DNA of 64,000 nucleotides from positions 3,720,001 through 3,784,000 of the forward strand of contig NW_026570223.1 of the NCBI RefSeq assembly GCF_019649055.1, in the 5' to 3' direction. The notes beneath the pieces are model-generated. The model was given only the letters and a program-made list of their open reading frames with translations. It was not told where the DNA came from and did not search any database. The position numbers were made by a program, and so were the translations under genes. Below are positions 24,488 to 39,800 of this stretch, piece after piece (the stretch's first letter is position 1; the number at the start of each line of letters is the position of its first letter). This stretch comes from Paramacrobiotus metropolitanus. Taxonomy: Eukaryota; Tardigrada; Eutardigrada; Parachela; Macrobiotidae.

Positions 24488-24921
24488 TGTAACAGGCAAG
24501 CGCGAGGAGATCACGAGTGAGCTTTATTGTACAAATAAAGGGGAACAATGCTGCGTAATAGCAGGAAAGCAAGAACAAAGCACTGATGGCTAAGCAAGTG
24601 ATTGCTAGAAAAGTGGGTTCTTGAGCGTCTGTCAAGGCGTGAAAGAAGCAACTGGCGGCAAGCACGTGGTGTGTGCCATCAGCTGTGTGTTGATGCGCAG
24701 ACTGGACTCAATCCAACGCGAGCGTACGCTGAGTCATACAGCGAGAGAGGGACGAGAGAGCAAGTATGCTCAGTGTGTGCGCCGCGTATATCCGCTTCAG
24801 CGGATATAAGTGCAGTGCAGCAGCACACGTACGTACAGCGAGAGAGGCGATATGGCAAGCATGAGTGCAAGTACGACCGTGGTGGGCCGTATGCACCAGG
24901 CGCAGTCATGTGCCTCTGACA
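24488..24921 (-). repeat. 5' LTR of copy A
   Basis: Only one LTR of this copy is in the window, so the borders are inferred. On the plus strand it begins TGTAACAG directly after a primer-binding-site-like CTGCTTACCA and ends CTCTGACA, giving TG...CA ends. In the direction of transcription an AATAAA (plus TTTATT at 24523-24528) lies about 35 nt before the LTR end, a reasonable polyadenylation signal. An AATAAA also exists on the other strand at 24534-24539. The segment around 24786-24860 matches, inverted, 60156-60217 in copy C, as expected for LTRs of oppositely oriented copies. Confidence 0.75.
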
Positions 24922-25100
24922 GGTTTAAGACTTTAAGTTACATAATGCAGTAGTGACGAAAAATTCTGAAGCTCATTTGCGGTTAGATTAGCGTCCAGTT
25001 GTAGGTACAAAGTACTACCTAAAAACTTTTATACGCTACGAATCACAAAACATGTTCATTAATTAGATTGTTATAATTATTGTACTGTACTGTTGTACAG
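24922..25100. other. Host sequence right of copy A, intronic
   Basis: AT-rich, without a readable frame. It ends in a pyrimidine-poor but usable acceptor TTGTACAG before the first transporter exon, so it is probably an intron of that gene into which copy A inserted. Confidence 0.5.
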
Positions 25101-29400
<4,300 letters not shown>

Positions 29401-29489
29401 GCACTCGGAGAATCTAGTATGAGTAGCTCGGAGAGTGATCGGAGTGTCAGTAACGCGACATGCTGGGACGCGACATGCTGGGACACGGT

Positions 29490-29829
29490 GGCTGTATCTC
29501 ATGTGCATGCTAGCTCGAAGAAAGCGGGAAGTGTAGCACAACTGGCAGAAGCAAGCAAGCGCCGGACATACGATTTTATCGAAGATTTAGGATATCTTTT
29601 TTATCCGCTGGCAGTCGAGACATTCGGGACTTTCGGAGCGCCTTTCGCCGAGCTTATCCGTTTCGTCGGCAGAAAGATCCGTGAAGTTACCGGGGAACCA
29701 CGATCTACCGCCTTTTTAAGACAACGTTTAAGTTTAGCGGTAGTCCGTGGAAATGCAGCGGCTGTTTTGAGTACACTTAACGCACGTCCTAAGATCATGC
29801 GAGACACTAACGAATTTGGATGTTTTTAA
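29490..29829 (+). pseudogene. C-terminal fragment of a non-LTR retrotransposon polyprotein
   Basis: About 110 codons in frame with the last transporter exon encode a segment with YPLAVETFG, then TAFLRQRLSLAVVRGNAA. This resembles the C-terminal tail of reverse-transcriptase polyproteins of animal non-LTR elements, where FLxQRxSxAxxRGNAA is typical. No reverse transcriptase core is present upstream. A duplicated GCGACATGCTGGGAC at 29455-29483 lies at the join. The call rests on remembered motif similarity and has not been checked by a search. Confidence 0.6.
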
Positions 29830-29894
29830 TGTTTAAAAATCTGATGGTTTTAATTAGTGTAAACTTGCGCAGGCGATTTGTTATGTATGCTGGC

Positions 29895-30640
29895 CGAAGC
29901 CGAATAAATTAAAATACAAAACTTAAGAAACAAATAACAAAAATAAGAAAACTTAAGAAACCTAATAGAAAACAAGAATAACATAAGGAAACCTAAGGAA
30001 ACCTAAGAAATCCATTTAATTAGGAAACCTAATTAAGAAACCTAATTAAGAACAAGAAAACCTCAGAAACCTAAGAAGACCTTTGACTAATACCAGCTGA
30101 TTGAGAAAATCTTCTAATTAGGAATTCTAATTAGGAAACCTAATTAAGAACTTAAGAAAACCTAAGAAAACATTTGAATAATCCCAAGAAAATCACCTAA
30201 TTAAGAACCCTAATTAAGAAACCTAATTAAGAACATATTAAAACTAAGAAACCTTAAGTCCTTTGAATACTAACACAAGAAAGCTAAGAAAACCGAAGAA
30301 GATATTTCGAAATGTACGATTTCCGAATTAAACGGTTTCCGAAATGAATGGTTTCGTAACTTGGATTACGTAACTTGGATTAAATAAGTTGGATTACTTA
30401 ACTTGGATTACTAAACTGGACTACGTATTTCCGGGCTTGGATTACGTTTCTTATACTGTTTTCTCGTGCTTAACCTTTTCTTTTTCTCTGGGTACACTTA
30501 GGCTTCTTGGGTTTCTTAAGTTATTTAGGTTATTCTTAGGTTTCTTAGATTTCTTAGGATAACCTAAGAACCTAATAAACCTAAGAAACCTAAGAATAAC
30601 CTAAGAACCTAAGAATAACCTAAGAAACCTAAGCCACCTC
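29895..30640. repeat. Degenerate CCTAAG(AAA) repeat, with inverted half
   Basis: Short units around AACCTAAGAAA and AACCTAATTAAG recur from 29895 to 30320. After a spacer of GATTACGTAACTTG-type units, the reverse-complement form TTCTTAGGTTT appears at 30500-30560, then the forward form again to 30640. The two orientations could fold back on each other. The core CCTAA equals the arthropod telomeric TTAGG in reverse, but the units are far from perfect. A second array of this kind is at 61420-61835. Confidence 0.75.
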
Positions 30641-31179
30641 GCCGTGCGTGCAAGAATGTAGTGGGGGACTGATGGTTTTATAGCGAATGTACTCGTATCA
30701 ACTTGATACATTCGATAGTCACTATCAAGTGAACACAAGCACACTATTAAATAAACGCGAAATGCCACGTGATTAACTAGCGTGCTTATACGCGCCACCT
30801 ATGCAACACTGGATTTTGCATTGCGTTTTGCATTTGAATGTTTTTGGAATAAAATTTGAATCGTTTGCATCTATGATTTGCAGTTTGTTTAAAAAAACTG
30901 CATCCATTTTCAGAAAGAGCTTTGTAACGGTTCATAATTTACGATAGCGGCGCAAAAATTGGAAATCTGATTTGGAGCACCACAAGACTACGATTCAACA
31001 TCACAACATGTAAGTGTCGAAGCAGCGCTGCATCCACGAATTCGGCAGTGTTGCACTGTTGCGCTTTTTGCGGCTGTCATCCGATGGATAATTTCTCTTC
31101 ACCCGTACTCAGGTAGTGAATAATGTAATGTGTCAAGGTTTTCCGTTTTCAGAATTTATAAATTTTATACGGATTTTAG
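30641..31179. other. No gene seen between repeat and ALG6
   Basis: AT-rich sequence without a convincing exon. The ALG6 promoter and first exon could lie here but nothing specific was recognised. Confidence 0.4.
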
Positions 31180-32894
31180 GGCAAGGTAAACCGCCCATGC
31201 ACGGAGATTTCGAGGCGCAGAGGCACTGGATGGAAATTACTTACAATCTGCCTGCTGCGGAATGGTACTGTTAATAAATTAATTAAGTTATTTACATGTA
31301 CAATTAAATGCTTTATTAAACGTTTCTCTTTATTCTCGTTTAAATTTAATTTGTACGAGGTTTGCCTAAATTACTGGTTTATTGGCAGGTACCATAACAC
31401 AAGTAACAACGATCTGAATTACTGGGGTTTGGATTATCCACCTTTAACGGCTTATCATAGCTGGATGTGTGGCTTTATGTGAGTGCAGTGGACTTGCGTT
31501 TTCCGCATTTTTAGGTTTGTCGGATTTTGCACTTCTTCATTTTTTACCCTGGTTGCGAATTCCGCCAAACGCTGCGATACCCGTATATAATTACGTTTAT
31601 TAACTGCTGAATTCCGTTTTGATATAATTCACTGAAACGGAAAAAATTCATTGGCATTTTTTGGTTTCGCGTTTGTTTTGTCGAGCTTTTGTTTCACGAT
31701 TTTTAGCTGTGCGGCTGCGGCGAATTCATGCAACTGAATTTAGGCTCTTTGTAGCGCCAGCTTAATTAATCCTTCATGGGTGGCACTACCGGAATCTCGG
31801 GGAATCGAAACGGAATCCCATAAGTTGTTTATGCGCACAACCAGTAACTGACGTGTAATATGAAAATAATCCACAGTCACTTTGTGCATCACACTTGTTT
31901 ATGTTCTGTTTATTTAGCTATCATTGCCGACATTCTGATATATTTTCCGGCTATATTTGCCCTTGTATACCAGAGGCGCACCGTGCACGGTGGATTTCCG
32001 TACATTCTTCGTATTTGCGCGGAAGCCTGTGTGGCACTTTTAGCACCTCCACAGATTTTAATTGACCACGGCCATTTCCAGTACGTGTCGTAATCTAGTA
32101 ATTTAATTTTGACATTGGTATTCCTTTCGTTACTATATTACTGTTAGATTATGGGTCCCAACAATCTGTTAATGACGTTTGCTTGTACGTATGGTTCTTG
32201 TAGATTAACAAAATTTTAGTCTTGTTTAATAATCTGTACCCCGGTTATTGCAGATATAACTGTATTAGCTTGGGTTTAACCGCTTGGGCGATTTTCGCCA
32301 TCAGCCATCGCCATTCGCCAGGATGTCGTGGCTGCCGTTCTCTTTTCGTTGGCTTTGAACTATAACAGATGTGTTTGTATTTGGCATTTCCATTTTTCTT
32401 TTACCTTTTGGGGAAATGTTGGCAGCTTCGAATATTGGCACTCTGGCTAGCGCGAGGTAAGTATAATTGCTTTTAACACCTGCAAATGTTGATTTTATAA
32501 GGCAGAAAAGGTAGCTATAGCGTTGTTATACTGTACGCACGATTATACGTAGAGGTCAAATTATATTTTGGATTCCCATACGGGACTTGTTTTCACCATA
32601 ATGTACGCCAGAGAAAATTATGTTGGGTTTATTTGGTTGCAGCTCCGTAATCACTTTGGCCTTGTGTTCGATTTCCTGCTACGACCTTTTCCGAAAACCA
32701 AATGAGCAGAAATTCAAGTACTGCTTGGTAAGCCTGTTCTAGATTGGTTGCGTTATTTACTGCACGCCCGTATCTAAACTAGTCCCTCATATTCCGGCAT
32801 ATGATTTGCTTTTGTGTTTCCAGTTGAACTGTGGACTTCTGTTCTTCCTATTCTCCTTCCAAGTCCATGAAAAGGGAATTTTGTTAGCAGCACT
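31180..32894 (+). pseudogene. ALG6: ALG6 dolichyl-P-glucose glucosyltransferase, partial gene
   Basis: ALG6 adds the first glucose to the lipid-linked oligosaccharide in the ER membrane for N-glycosylation. Exons with good splice sites: 31180-31264 ([15 protein letters not shown]), 31389-31478 ([14 protein letters not shown]), 31761-31843 (ESHKLFMRT), 31918-32080 (IADILIYFP...LIDHGHFQ), 32254-32456 (LFSLALNY...FYLLGKC), 32643-32727 and 32824-32894 (FFLFSFQVHEKGIL). The first exons are not seen, about 80 residues are missing between the fifth and sixth, and the C-terminal third is absent because the gene runs into transposons. The exon at 32254 shows one apparent +1 and one -1 shift relative to the family. 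The family call is very strong. Whether it is dead or misassembled cannot be settled here. Confidence 0.9.
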
Positions 32895-33105
32895 GTATGT
32901 ATTCATGAGTTTTCACTAGCTGAAAGTGCGGCAGAGTTAAGAAATGAACTGCGTAGTGCTGACTTATTGTTAGAATTAGTGATGGAAATACTAAAATTAG
33001 CCGACTAATTAGTTGGTTAACGTCGGTTGACGTGGCTAAAACTAAAACAATTAGTTTAAAACTAAAACAAATAGTTTAACAATTTTAGGTAGCTATAAAA
33101 ATTAA

Positions 33106-33109
33106 TCAT
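33106..33109. other. Target-site duplication of copy B, left (TCAT)
   Basis: TCAT precedes the left LTR and is repeated at 51913-51916 right of the other LTR. A 4-bp duplication is a usual length for Ty3/gypsy insertions. Confidence 0.8.
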
Positions 33110-33499
33110 TGTCAGATATGACACAGAAGCAGAGAGCAAAAAGGGAGAAATATCTCTCCTTTATTGTTTCACAATAAAGCAACCAACAAAAACAACCAAC
33201 AGAAAAACCAATGCGGAAAAGCTGTGGTGAAAGTGGCTGCCAGCGAGCTCGGTGAAAATCAACGTAATGCCGCGGCATGCAGCAGGTGAATCACAGCTGG
33301 TACCGCAAAGCATGGAATCGCTCGTAAGCGCTGGGCCACACCTCCAAAGTGCATAGCGACGCTGATTGGTCAGCGTAGACAAAGTATACGCTGACGTTAT
33401 CAGCGTATATGAGCGGCACGAATGGCGTGGCCATAAGCGTGCGGGCGACAGAGCAAGCCACAAGAGGTGTCTACCGCCTCGAGTGAGCGGTCTCTGACA
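33110..33499 (-). repeat. 3' LTR of copy B
   Basis: 390 bp, nearly identical to 51529-51912. It carries a hairpin CTTTATTGT-TTC-ACAATAAAG (33159-33179) that puts an AATAAA on both strands, and a CCAAT-type box in TGATTGGTC. Compared with the other LTR it has an extra 7 bp after CCAGCGAG. Confidence 0.95.
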
Positions 33500-34130
33500 T
33501 GCCTCTGGGCGGGAGTGTGAGCTCCTGCGAACACCGTCCCAACTCTGCCCCTGGCCAACCCGGTAGGGTGCCAGGATCCGATACCCGGTAGGGCCGGATG
33601 CCACTTTGTCTCTTGCCCGGTAGGGCCGCTGTATCCAGACCCGCGGTGCATGCACCGAACGGCCGAAATCTGGAGGGCACTTTGTGTGTTGGAGGTTCCA
33701 GTGTGGTGGTTGATGAGGCTTCTTCGGTCGATGAAGTAAAAAAATAAAGGTTTATAAGGCTCAAGTTAAACATCGAAGTAAAAAGGTCACAATTCCAATT
33801 GAGAATTAATGAAAGTAAGATCATAAGTAAGAGATCCCAAAGCCAATTCCTTTGGTTAGTAGGCTAAATGAGAACAATTTCTTTGGTTAATAAGTCTAGA
33901 AAAACCAGGTCTGGTTAAAAAACTAGACAAAAATACTCATTCCGACTAGGCTTGTCCACAGGGCAGATTCTGCACACACGGGTCCTAGTCAACGGTCCGC
34001 TTAATCCGGTAGGATTGGCCTGGTCTTGTGGATCTGGGGCGACGGTTCTCAGAGATGTCCACGGTGTCCAGTACAGTAATTCAGCGGTAAGTATGGAAGG
34101 CACTGTTGCTTTCGCAAGGACAGTTTTGTC
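33500..34130. other. Copy B 3' untranslated region, outer part
   Basis: No gene is seen. Immediately inside the LTR the minus strand ends CCCAGAGGCA, a weak polypurine-tract candidate that is conserved in copy C at 60071-60080. The motif CCCGGTAGGG recurs at about 33560, 33583 and 33616. Confidence 0.55.
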
Positions 34131-34139
34131 CCCTTCCTA

Positions 34140-34570
34140 GTATGGTGGACCGGTCCCGTTGGGGTGGTCCGTGAGAGGTCCATAGGTAAGGCCTCTGGGC
34201 AGGAGTGGTACTCCATCTCAGATATGGGATGACCAAAATGATGCGATGGGCCGGTCCCGTTAGGGTGGTCCATGCTTCGGTCTGACATGTCTCTGTTGGA
34301 CCGGACCCGTTAGGGTGGTCCTTAATGGCTTGTGAATGGTGCCTCCGGGCGGGAGGTGTGCTCGCGCGATTCAAATGAGTGCGATAGACCGGTCCCGTTA
34401 GGGTGGTCTACTTTGGCCAGGTTTGGCCCTGCATGCCGGTTTGGTCATGCCTGTATTGGACCGGACCCGTTAGGGTGGTCCGTGCTCTGGCGGGAGTGGG
34501 ATTCCTGTTGGATTCCTTCCACATGGCCAGAATGATGTGATGGACCAATCCCGTTTGGGTGGTCTTGGTT
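34140..34570. repeat. Repeated palindromic motif in copy B 3' region
   Basis: About six units of the form GGACCGG(T/A)CCCGTTAGGGTGGTCC (each with GGACC...GGTCC ends) recur every 50-100 bp from 34147 to 34565, with another at about 34778. Between them CATGCC and GGCGGGAGTG recur. Each unit could form a hairpin in RNA. Confidence 0.8.
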
Positions 34571-34584
34571 TGGCCCTGCATGCC

Positions 34585-34725
34585 GGTTTGGTCCTGCGTC
34601 TCGGGCCAAAAGATTTAAAGTTCGAGTGCACCCCAGTTGGGTCATGCATCTCGGGCCAAAAAAGTTAAAGTTCGAGTGCACCCCGGTTGGGTCATGCATC
34701 TCGGGCCAAAAATCTTCCAAGTCCA
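34585..34725. repeat. Tandem repeat of about 60 bp in copy B 3' region
   Basis: Two to three copies of a unit containing CATCTCGGGCCAAAA and GTTCGAGTGCACCCC. Confidence 0.8.
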
Positions 34726-34914
34726 AGAGGGCCATTATGGGAAAATTTCTAAGTCCCATGACCGAAGTGGTGTGGTGGACCAAACCCGTTGGGGCGGTCC
34801 AAACTCGGTCTCTGACATGCCTTAGACGGGATACGGAGGTCCTGCATGGCGAGGTGTGTCTCCGGCTGTTGCGGGACATAAAGGTCCTGTATGGCCGGCT
34901 TTGGCTCTCCGTTG

Positions 34915-35125
34915 TGGACTTAGTCATTTTTCGGCGGGCCGCACCGTTTGGCGGGCCAAAACGGACTTAGCCGTTTTCTCAATGTGCCGCGCCGTTTGGC
35001 GGGCCAAAATGGACTTAGTCGCTTTGTCGGCGGTCCATGGTTGATGGCGGGCCAAAATGGACTTAGTCGTTTTTTCGACGGTCCCAGGTAAATGGCGGGC
35101 CATCATGGCGCGCCAAGGTAATTGG
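34915..35125. repeat. Tandem GGCGGGCCAAAATGGACTTAG repeats, copy B
   Basis: Four diverged units of about 45-60 bp around GGCGGGCCAAAA and GACTTAGTCG. The innermost extend into the end of the ORF5 frame, so the repeat has eroded the 3' end of that gene. Confidence 0.75.
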
Positions 35126-36745
35126 CGGGCCAAAGTTGCAGATTCGTTGAATCTGGTCCATCTCACTGGCCGTGGGCCATGAGTTAGCTACCATGTCCGA
35201 TAGGCGAATGGCAGATACCATGTCAGATATGCTTTTCTCAAGACCGTGGCCATAACGAAAATTAAGTGGCTCTGACGAAAACATCAGGTTGGCCGGGCCA
35301 AACTCCTCTGCGTAGTTTTCTGGTCTGCGCGGGATTCGCATTGCGGCCCGTGCTGCTGTGACCAGGAAACTGGCGGTCGCGTCCGGTAGGACGAACTCAG
35401 CCAGATACTTGACGACATCCAACTGGTCATCGCGAATGTGCAGTTGGCACAAGTCATTCCAGTCCGGACGTGTGATGGGCTCACCCAACAGGTTAACATC
35501 CGCAGCGCACGATAGTGCGTTACTGCGGACGATCGGGTAGCCTTCGCGGTCTGTGATGTGCTCGTCCATGTTGAAGGTGTGGGGCCAGTCTTTTCGCTGG
35601 AACTCCATTTCAAGTCCGGACGACCTGGCAAAGTTTTGCAGGTCCTGGATGATGGCGTCAATCTGGGCCTATTTGGTCCGTGGGTACGGAATGGCCTTCA
35701 TGATGTAATCCGTCACCTCCCGATGGGGACGTGGCCGGATGTTGACGCCCTGGTCGGCGGCGTACTTGTATGGATCGAAGTCCGTTGTAGTGGTGCTGAC
35801 GTCAGATCGGGCCGGTGGGTCCGATGACGGCGGTGCTGGATCCGTGTCCATTGGGACATGGATGCTGATGTTCTGGGCCACTGAGCTAACGGTTCGCTCA
35901 GGCCTCTTATTGGTACGGGAGACAACCAGGCTTTCATCCTCGTTCCGTTTCCCGGGCGAGGTCCGCGTTGGCGGCTCGCGTTCCTGAGGACGGCCACGGT
36001 TCGGTTGGCCGGTCTGGTCCTGGTGTCGAGTTTCGATGTAATGGCGCAAGTCATCTGGCTGCCGCGGTAGCGGTGCCAATGGCGCTGGCGCGTGCTGTTG
36101 AGCGCGTGCCGGGTCATACTGGCCTTTTAAGGCGTCAATCAATCCTCCTTGCATCAGCTGTTTGGCCACGAGGTCCACCATCTGGCTATTGATGGTGGCC
36201 ATGAACTGGTCATATGTCGCCGAAGTTGACACCTCATGCCCGTGGGGCCGAGTGCCTGGCGATGGTCGGCGCTGATGGGACTGGTCACGAGTTTTCGGGA
36301 CGGCCGTTCGGCCGCGCCCTGATGAGCGGTCGGAACCCGTGTTACGGGACCGCATACGATCGAAGTCACGTTCCGCACTCTTGTCCAACGCCGTTTGGCT
36401 AAGGATTGGCGGTTGAGTTCCTGCACTGCTCCAGCCGGGTTGTCTGTCGCCGCTTCGGTGCATATAGAGATCGTGGATCTCTATCTGTTCATGATCCCTC
36501 AGTAGGGGGATCAGGTGGCGTCCATCACGGCTGGTCATGTGGTAGTACGCATCGAAGTTGCCTCTGACCACTTCCAAGTAGAAGCAGTAGGCTCTTTCCG
36601 CTTCGTCACGGAACCCGGGTCGCAAATGGTATGCGCAGGGGAAATACTCCCGTCGAGAGTTTTCCCTCCGGCCGGACACGTCCAAACTGTTGCGTCTGCA
36701 GTCCGCGCATCCCGAGTCATACTTCTGCTGTGGAGTCAGTCCCAT
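35063..36745 (-). pseudogene. Copy B ORF5 with one in-frame TAG
   Basis: About 560 codons from an ATG at 36745, three nt after a splice acceptor (CCGCAG, AG at 36750-36749). A single TAG at 35671-35669 interrupts an otherwise open frame. The N-terminus has CADC...PCAYH, a Cys/His set shared with copies A and C, then a segment parallel to ALYINVVAGN. The middle is Pro/Arg/Gln-rich. The C-terminal domain, beginning DYIM and containing SFLVTAARAA, is clearly homologous to copy C. There is no membrane segment, so it is not Env. Function unknown; a zinc-binding adaptor is a guess. Confidence 0.75.
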
Positions 36746-36890
36746 TCTCTGCGGTAACAGAAATGAAACATGCAGAATGCTGGTGAAGTCCGATAGGACT
36801 GGTCCCTATGGTAATTACGCCCTACGATTTTACGTCCCTATAAGTTTTACAACCCGTCCCCCCTATGCCCTATGCAAGTTCTATGCCGGG

Positions 36891-39800
36891 TCACTGGTGG
36901 TAGGACTTCCGCTTCTGCTTCTTTTTGGTAGAAGCCAAGGTGGGTGCATCAACAGGACGAGGGCCGTAGCGGTCAGGTGGGTCTTGCCGCTTTCGGTAAC
37001 GCTGCTGGGCCTCTGGCTCATCGACCGTTTGGTCGAGCCAACCTTCGCGCAACATCTTGACGACATGTCTGACGTCCTCGAAAATGGGGAATAGGCCTAT
37101 GGTCCGGCCGTCGCCTGAGGCATATTCCGTTCCATCCACTAGTTGCGGGTGGTGCGCCATGTAGTAAAGCTGATAATGGCCCAGCAGTTGGTTGGCGATT
37201 TCTCTTCGAGTGAGGCCAAGCGGGTACGGTGTGGTGGTCAGTACCGTGAGAACAGCGTTACGCCATTCCCAATATCCTTGAGGAGCCGCGTCACGATTTT
37301 CCGGTGGGAACGTGTAGAAAATGTCGCCGTTGGGCATATGGGTCCGCAGAATGACTCCCTCATTGTATGCCATTTGGACATACTGCCTCACTTTGGATTT
37401 GGAAAGCCATGGGCCCTCCAATTTCTCGATGAGCTGGAAGGCCAAGTCGCCTGTGGCGAAGGTTGTACCCGTTTGGGGCAACGCCTGTAAGGCGGCCTTC
37501 ACATATACCCATCCTTTATCCATATTGGAGATCTTCACCTTTTTGGATGGATCTCCTCCCGGCCATTTCCTGGCCACCCTTGGTGGCGGTGGCGAAACGT
37601 AGCCGATGCGTGGCTTGGCTGGGTATGGTTCTGGCAGAGTATGGTGCACTTCGCCCGAGTCCGATTCTGGGGAAAACGTGTCCCTCACTTGTCGGACGAC
37701 TGGGTCAGGCGGTGCCGCGCTTCCGCTGGATTGGGCGCTTTCCATGCTGCCTTCGTGTTCTTGTTGGGCGCCCTGTGCGCCGCTCTGGTCCTCCATGCTC
37801 TGGTCACCGGTTGGTGCCTGGTTTTCGTCACCTGGAGGGATTTCCACGCTATGGTCCGGTGGGACATTGATGGTCAGTTTGCCAGGGCCCTGGTCATCCT
37901 CATCGGAGTCCTCAGAATCGGACTTTTGGGATGCCATGTCCTGGTCCTGTTGATCCTCTTCTTCATCATCTTCAGAGTCCTCTGGGTTAGAGTCCTCGGA
38001 ATCCGAGTCGTCGGGTGGTGGGGTTGGCGATTTCCTGCCGCGCCCTTTCTTGGCCGTGGTTTTCCGACTCTTCATGGAAGAGGCTGATGGGGCCGGTGAA
38101 GGAGGCCGGGACCGGCCAGCTGCGTTAGGCAGTGACATGTGTCCCGCGGCGAGGGCCGTTGGCCTGTCGCGCGCATCTGTGCCTCCTGCTGTTCCTTACG
38201 GAAGGCATTCTGCCTCCGAGTTACCGATGGTCTCGGTGGCTTCTCTTTCGGCAAATTCTTTGGGCCAGGCTGTTTGGCCAGTTGGGTCATGTCATATGCC
38301 TCTTTTGCCCTGCCTTTCAGGTCTTTGGCCTTCGCTCCTACCGCTTTCCTTCTGCTCGAGTCCCATCTTGTGCCAATGTCATGCGACACATACAGAGACC
38401 GTTGGGTCTTCTGTGGGATGAATCCCGGGACAGCGAAGCGTAATGGTTCGGCGCGGAAGGCATTAGTGGTTTCCAGGACACCATCTCTGACCCATGCTAG
38501 TATTTCGTTAATTAGCTGGTCACTGAGATCCCATGGGTTCGTCGTTCCCTGGTAGTAAAGGGCGTTGATTGTCCTGGCTATGTCCATCAAAGGAGAACCT
38601 CTTGGGTCATGTAGATACCCTATGGCTCGGCAGACCTGTTGAAAGGTGTTGTCCCTGCTACGGGAAAGTCCAGATGGCCGATGGGCCACGTGGATTTCTG
38701 CCATGCTGGTCCAATCACGGTGTGTGCGAACCAGCAGTCCTGGATAAGAGTGACCACCCGCCGCATAAAGGGTGCCGTCAGTGTGCGGTCCGCGAGCGGG
38801 AGTCCTGTGAACTCTTCGCCGAGTGCCATACGGGTCCGAAGGACGCTGACGAGACACTGGTAAAGGTCTCGGCCCGTTTCCCTTTTCATGATTCTGGCCA
38901 GTGCCACCCATTGTTCAGCGTAACCCGCTGGGATTTCAATGTGAGTGGCTTCTGGTCCTGGGTCGGGAAGTTCAGCTTCGTCGTCCCAAGGTGATGGGAG
39001 TATGACTTCCTCCGACTGCGTATCTTCATCGGGGACCGGTTCGAAGTCTTCGTCCTTGTATCCTTCTGGGAGGGGAGTTTTTGGCCTTGGTTGTGCCAGT
39101 TGTTGTGATGGCCCTGGTTTGTCCGGACTGTCCGATAGGACCTGGACATCTTCGTCGCCTGACAGCCGTTTCTCAAGCTTGGGGATTTTGGCCTCACGAC
39201 TTTTCTTGGCCTTGGCCTCTTCTTTCTTCTGGCGGTTCCGTTCGGCCTCAGGGTTTACTGGTGGCCGTGATGTGTCGGCCCGGTTCCCACTCGGTTGGGG
39301 GGATGTTGGACGAGAGGCCGGTTTGGCCCTCTCTGGCTTCTTGGCTTTTCTCGACTGTTTACCTCTTTGAGAGTTGGCCGAGTGAATTACTTGTGCGCCA
39401 TGTGCCAAGTCCTCTAATGTCCCTGTTATAGGAAAGGATACTGGCTGGCCAAAGGGGATGTCATCCACTCTGGCTGGCATGGTTGACAAGACAGTTGGAA
39501 CAATGGCCGTTGGACCTGTTCCTGTTTGGCTCTGGTCGGCTGGTGTCTTTGGTGGGGTTTTGGCCTTCGATGGTCCCGGTGTTGGCTCAACTTGTGGCGT
39601 AACCACAACTGACCCTGACGGGGATGTGTCCATCGGTTCTGGCTCTGGAGGCGCCTGCGTCTTAGGTGGCACCACTGTCGGTGCAGTTGATGATAGCCGT
39701 TCGGCCATCATTGGATCTTTCTCCGGTGAGGGAAAGAGACGTCTGCGCCTTCTTATCCAGTAGTCCGACACCATTCTGAGCACAAGCCGGCGAAGCATGT

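Larger units (their letters stand above)
1..24921 (-). mobile_element. Copy A: giant Ty3/gypsy-like LTR retrotransposon, left end outside window
   Basis: Reading leftward from the 5' LTR at 24488-24921, the element has a primer binding site, a leader of about 1.3 kb, gag, pol, ORF3, ORF4 and the beginning of ORF5. Pol has the protease, reverse transcriptase, RNase H, integrase order that defines Ty3/gypsy elements. More than 22 kb is open reading frame without an internal stop, so the copy looks young or recently active. The 3' LTR is not in the window, so the full length exceeds 24.9 kb; a typical gypsy element is 5-8 kb. The four bases right of the LTR (ggtt, 24922-24925) would be one side of the target duplication. 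Assignment to Ty3/gypsy is firm. Completeness and activity are inference. Confidence 0.93.

Noticed and set aside
24679-24919. Short open frames in the copy A LTR
   Set aside because: All are under 110 codons in repetitive LTR sequence and differ in copy C.
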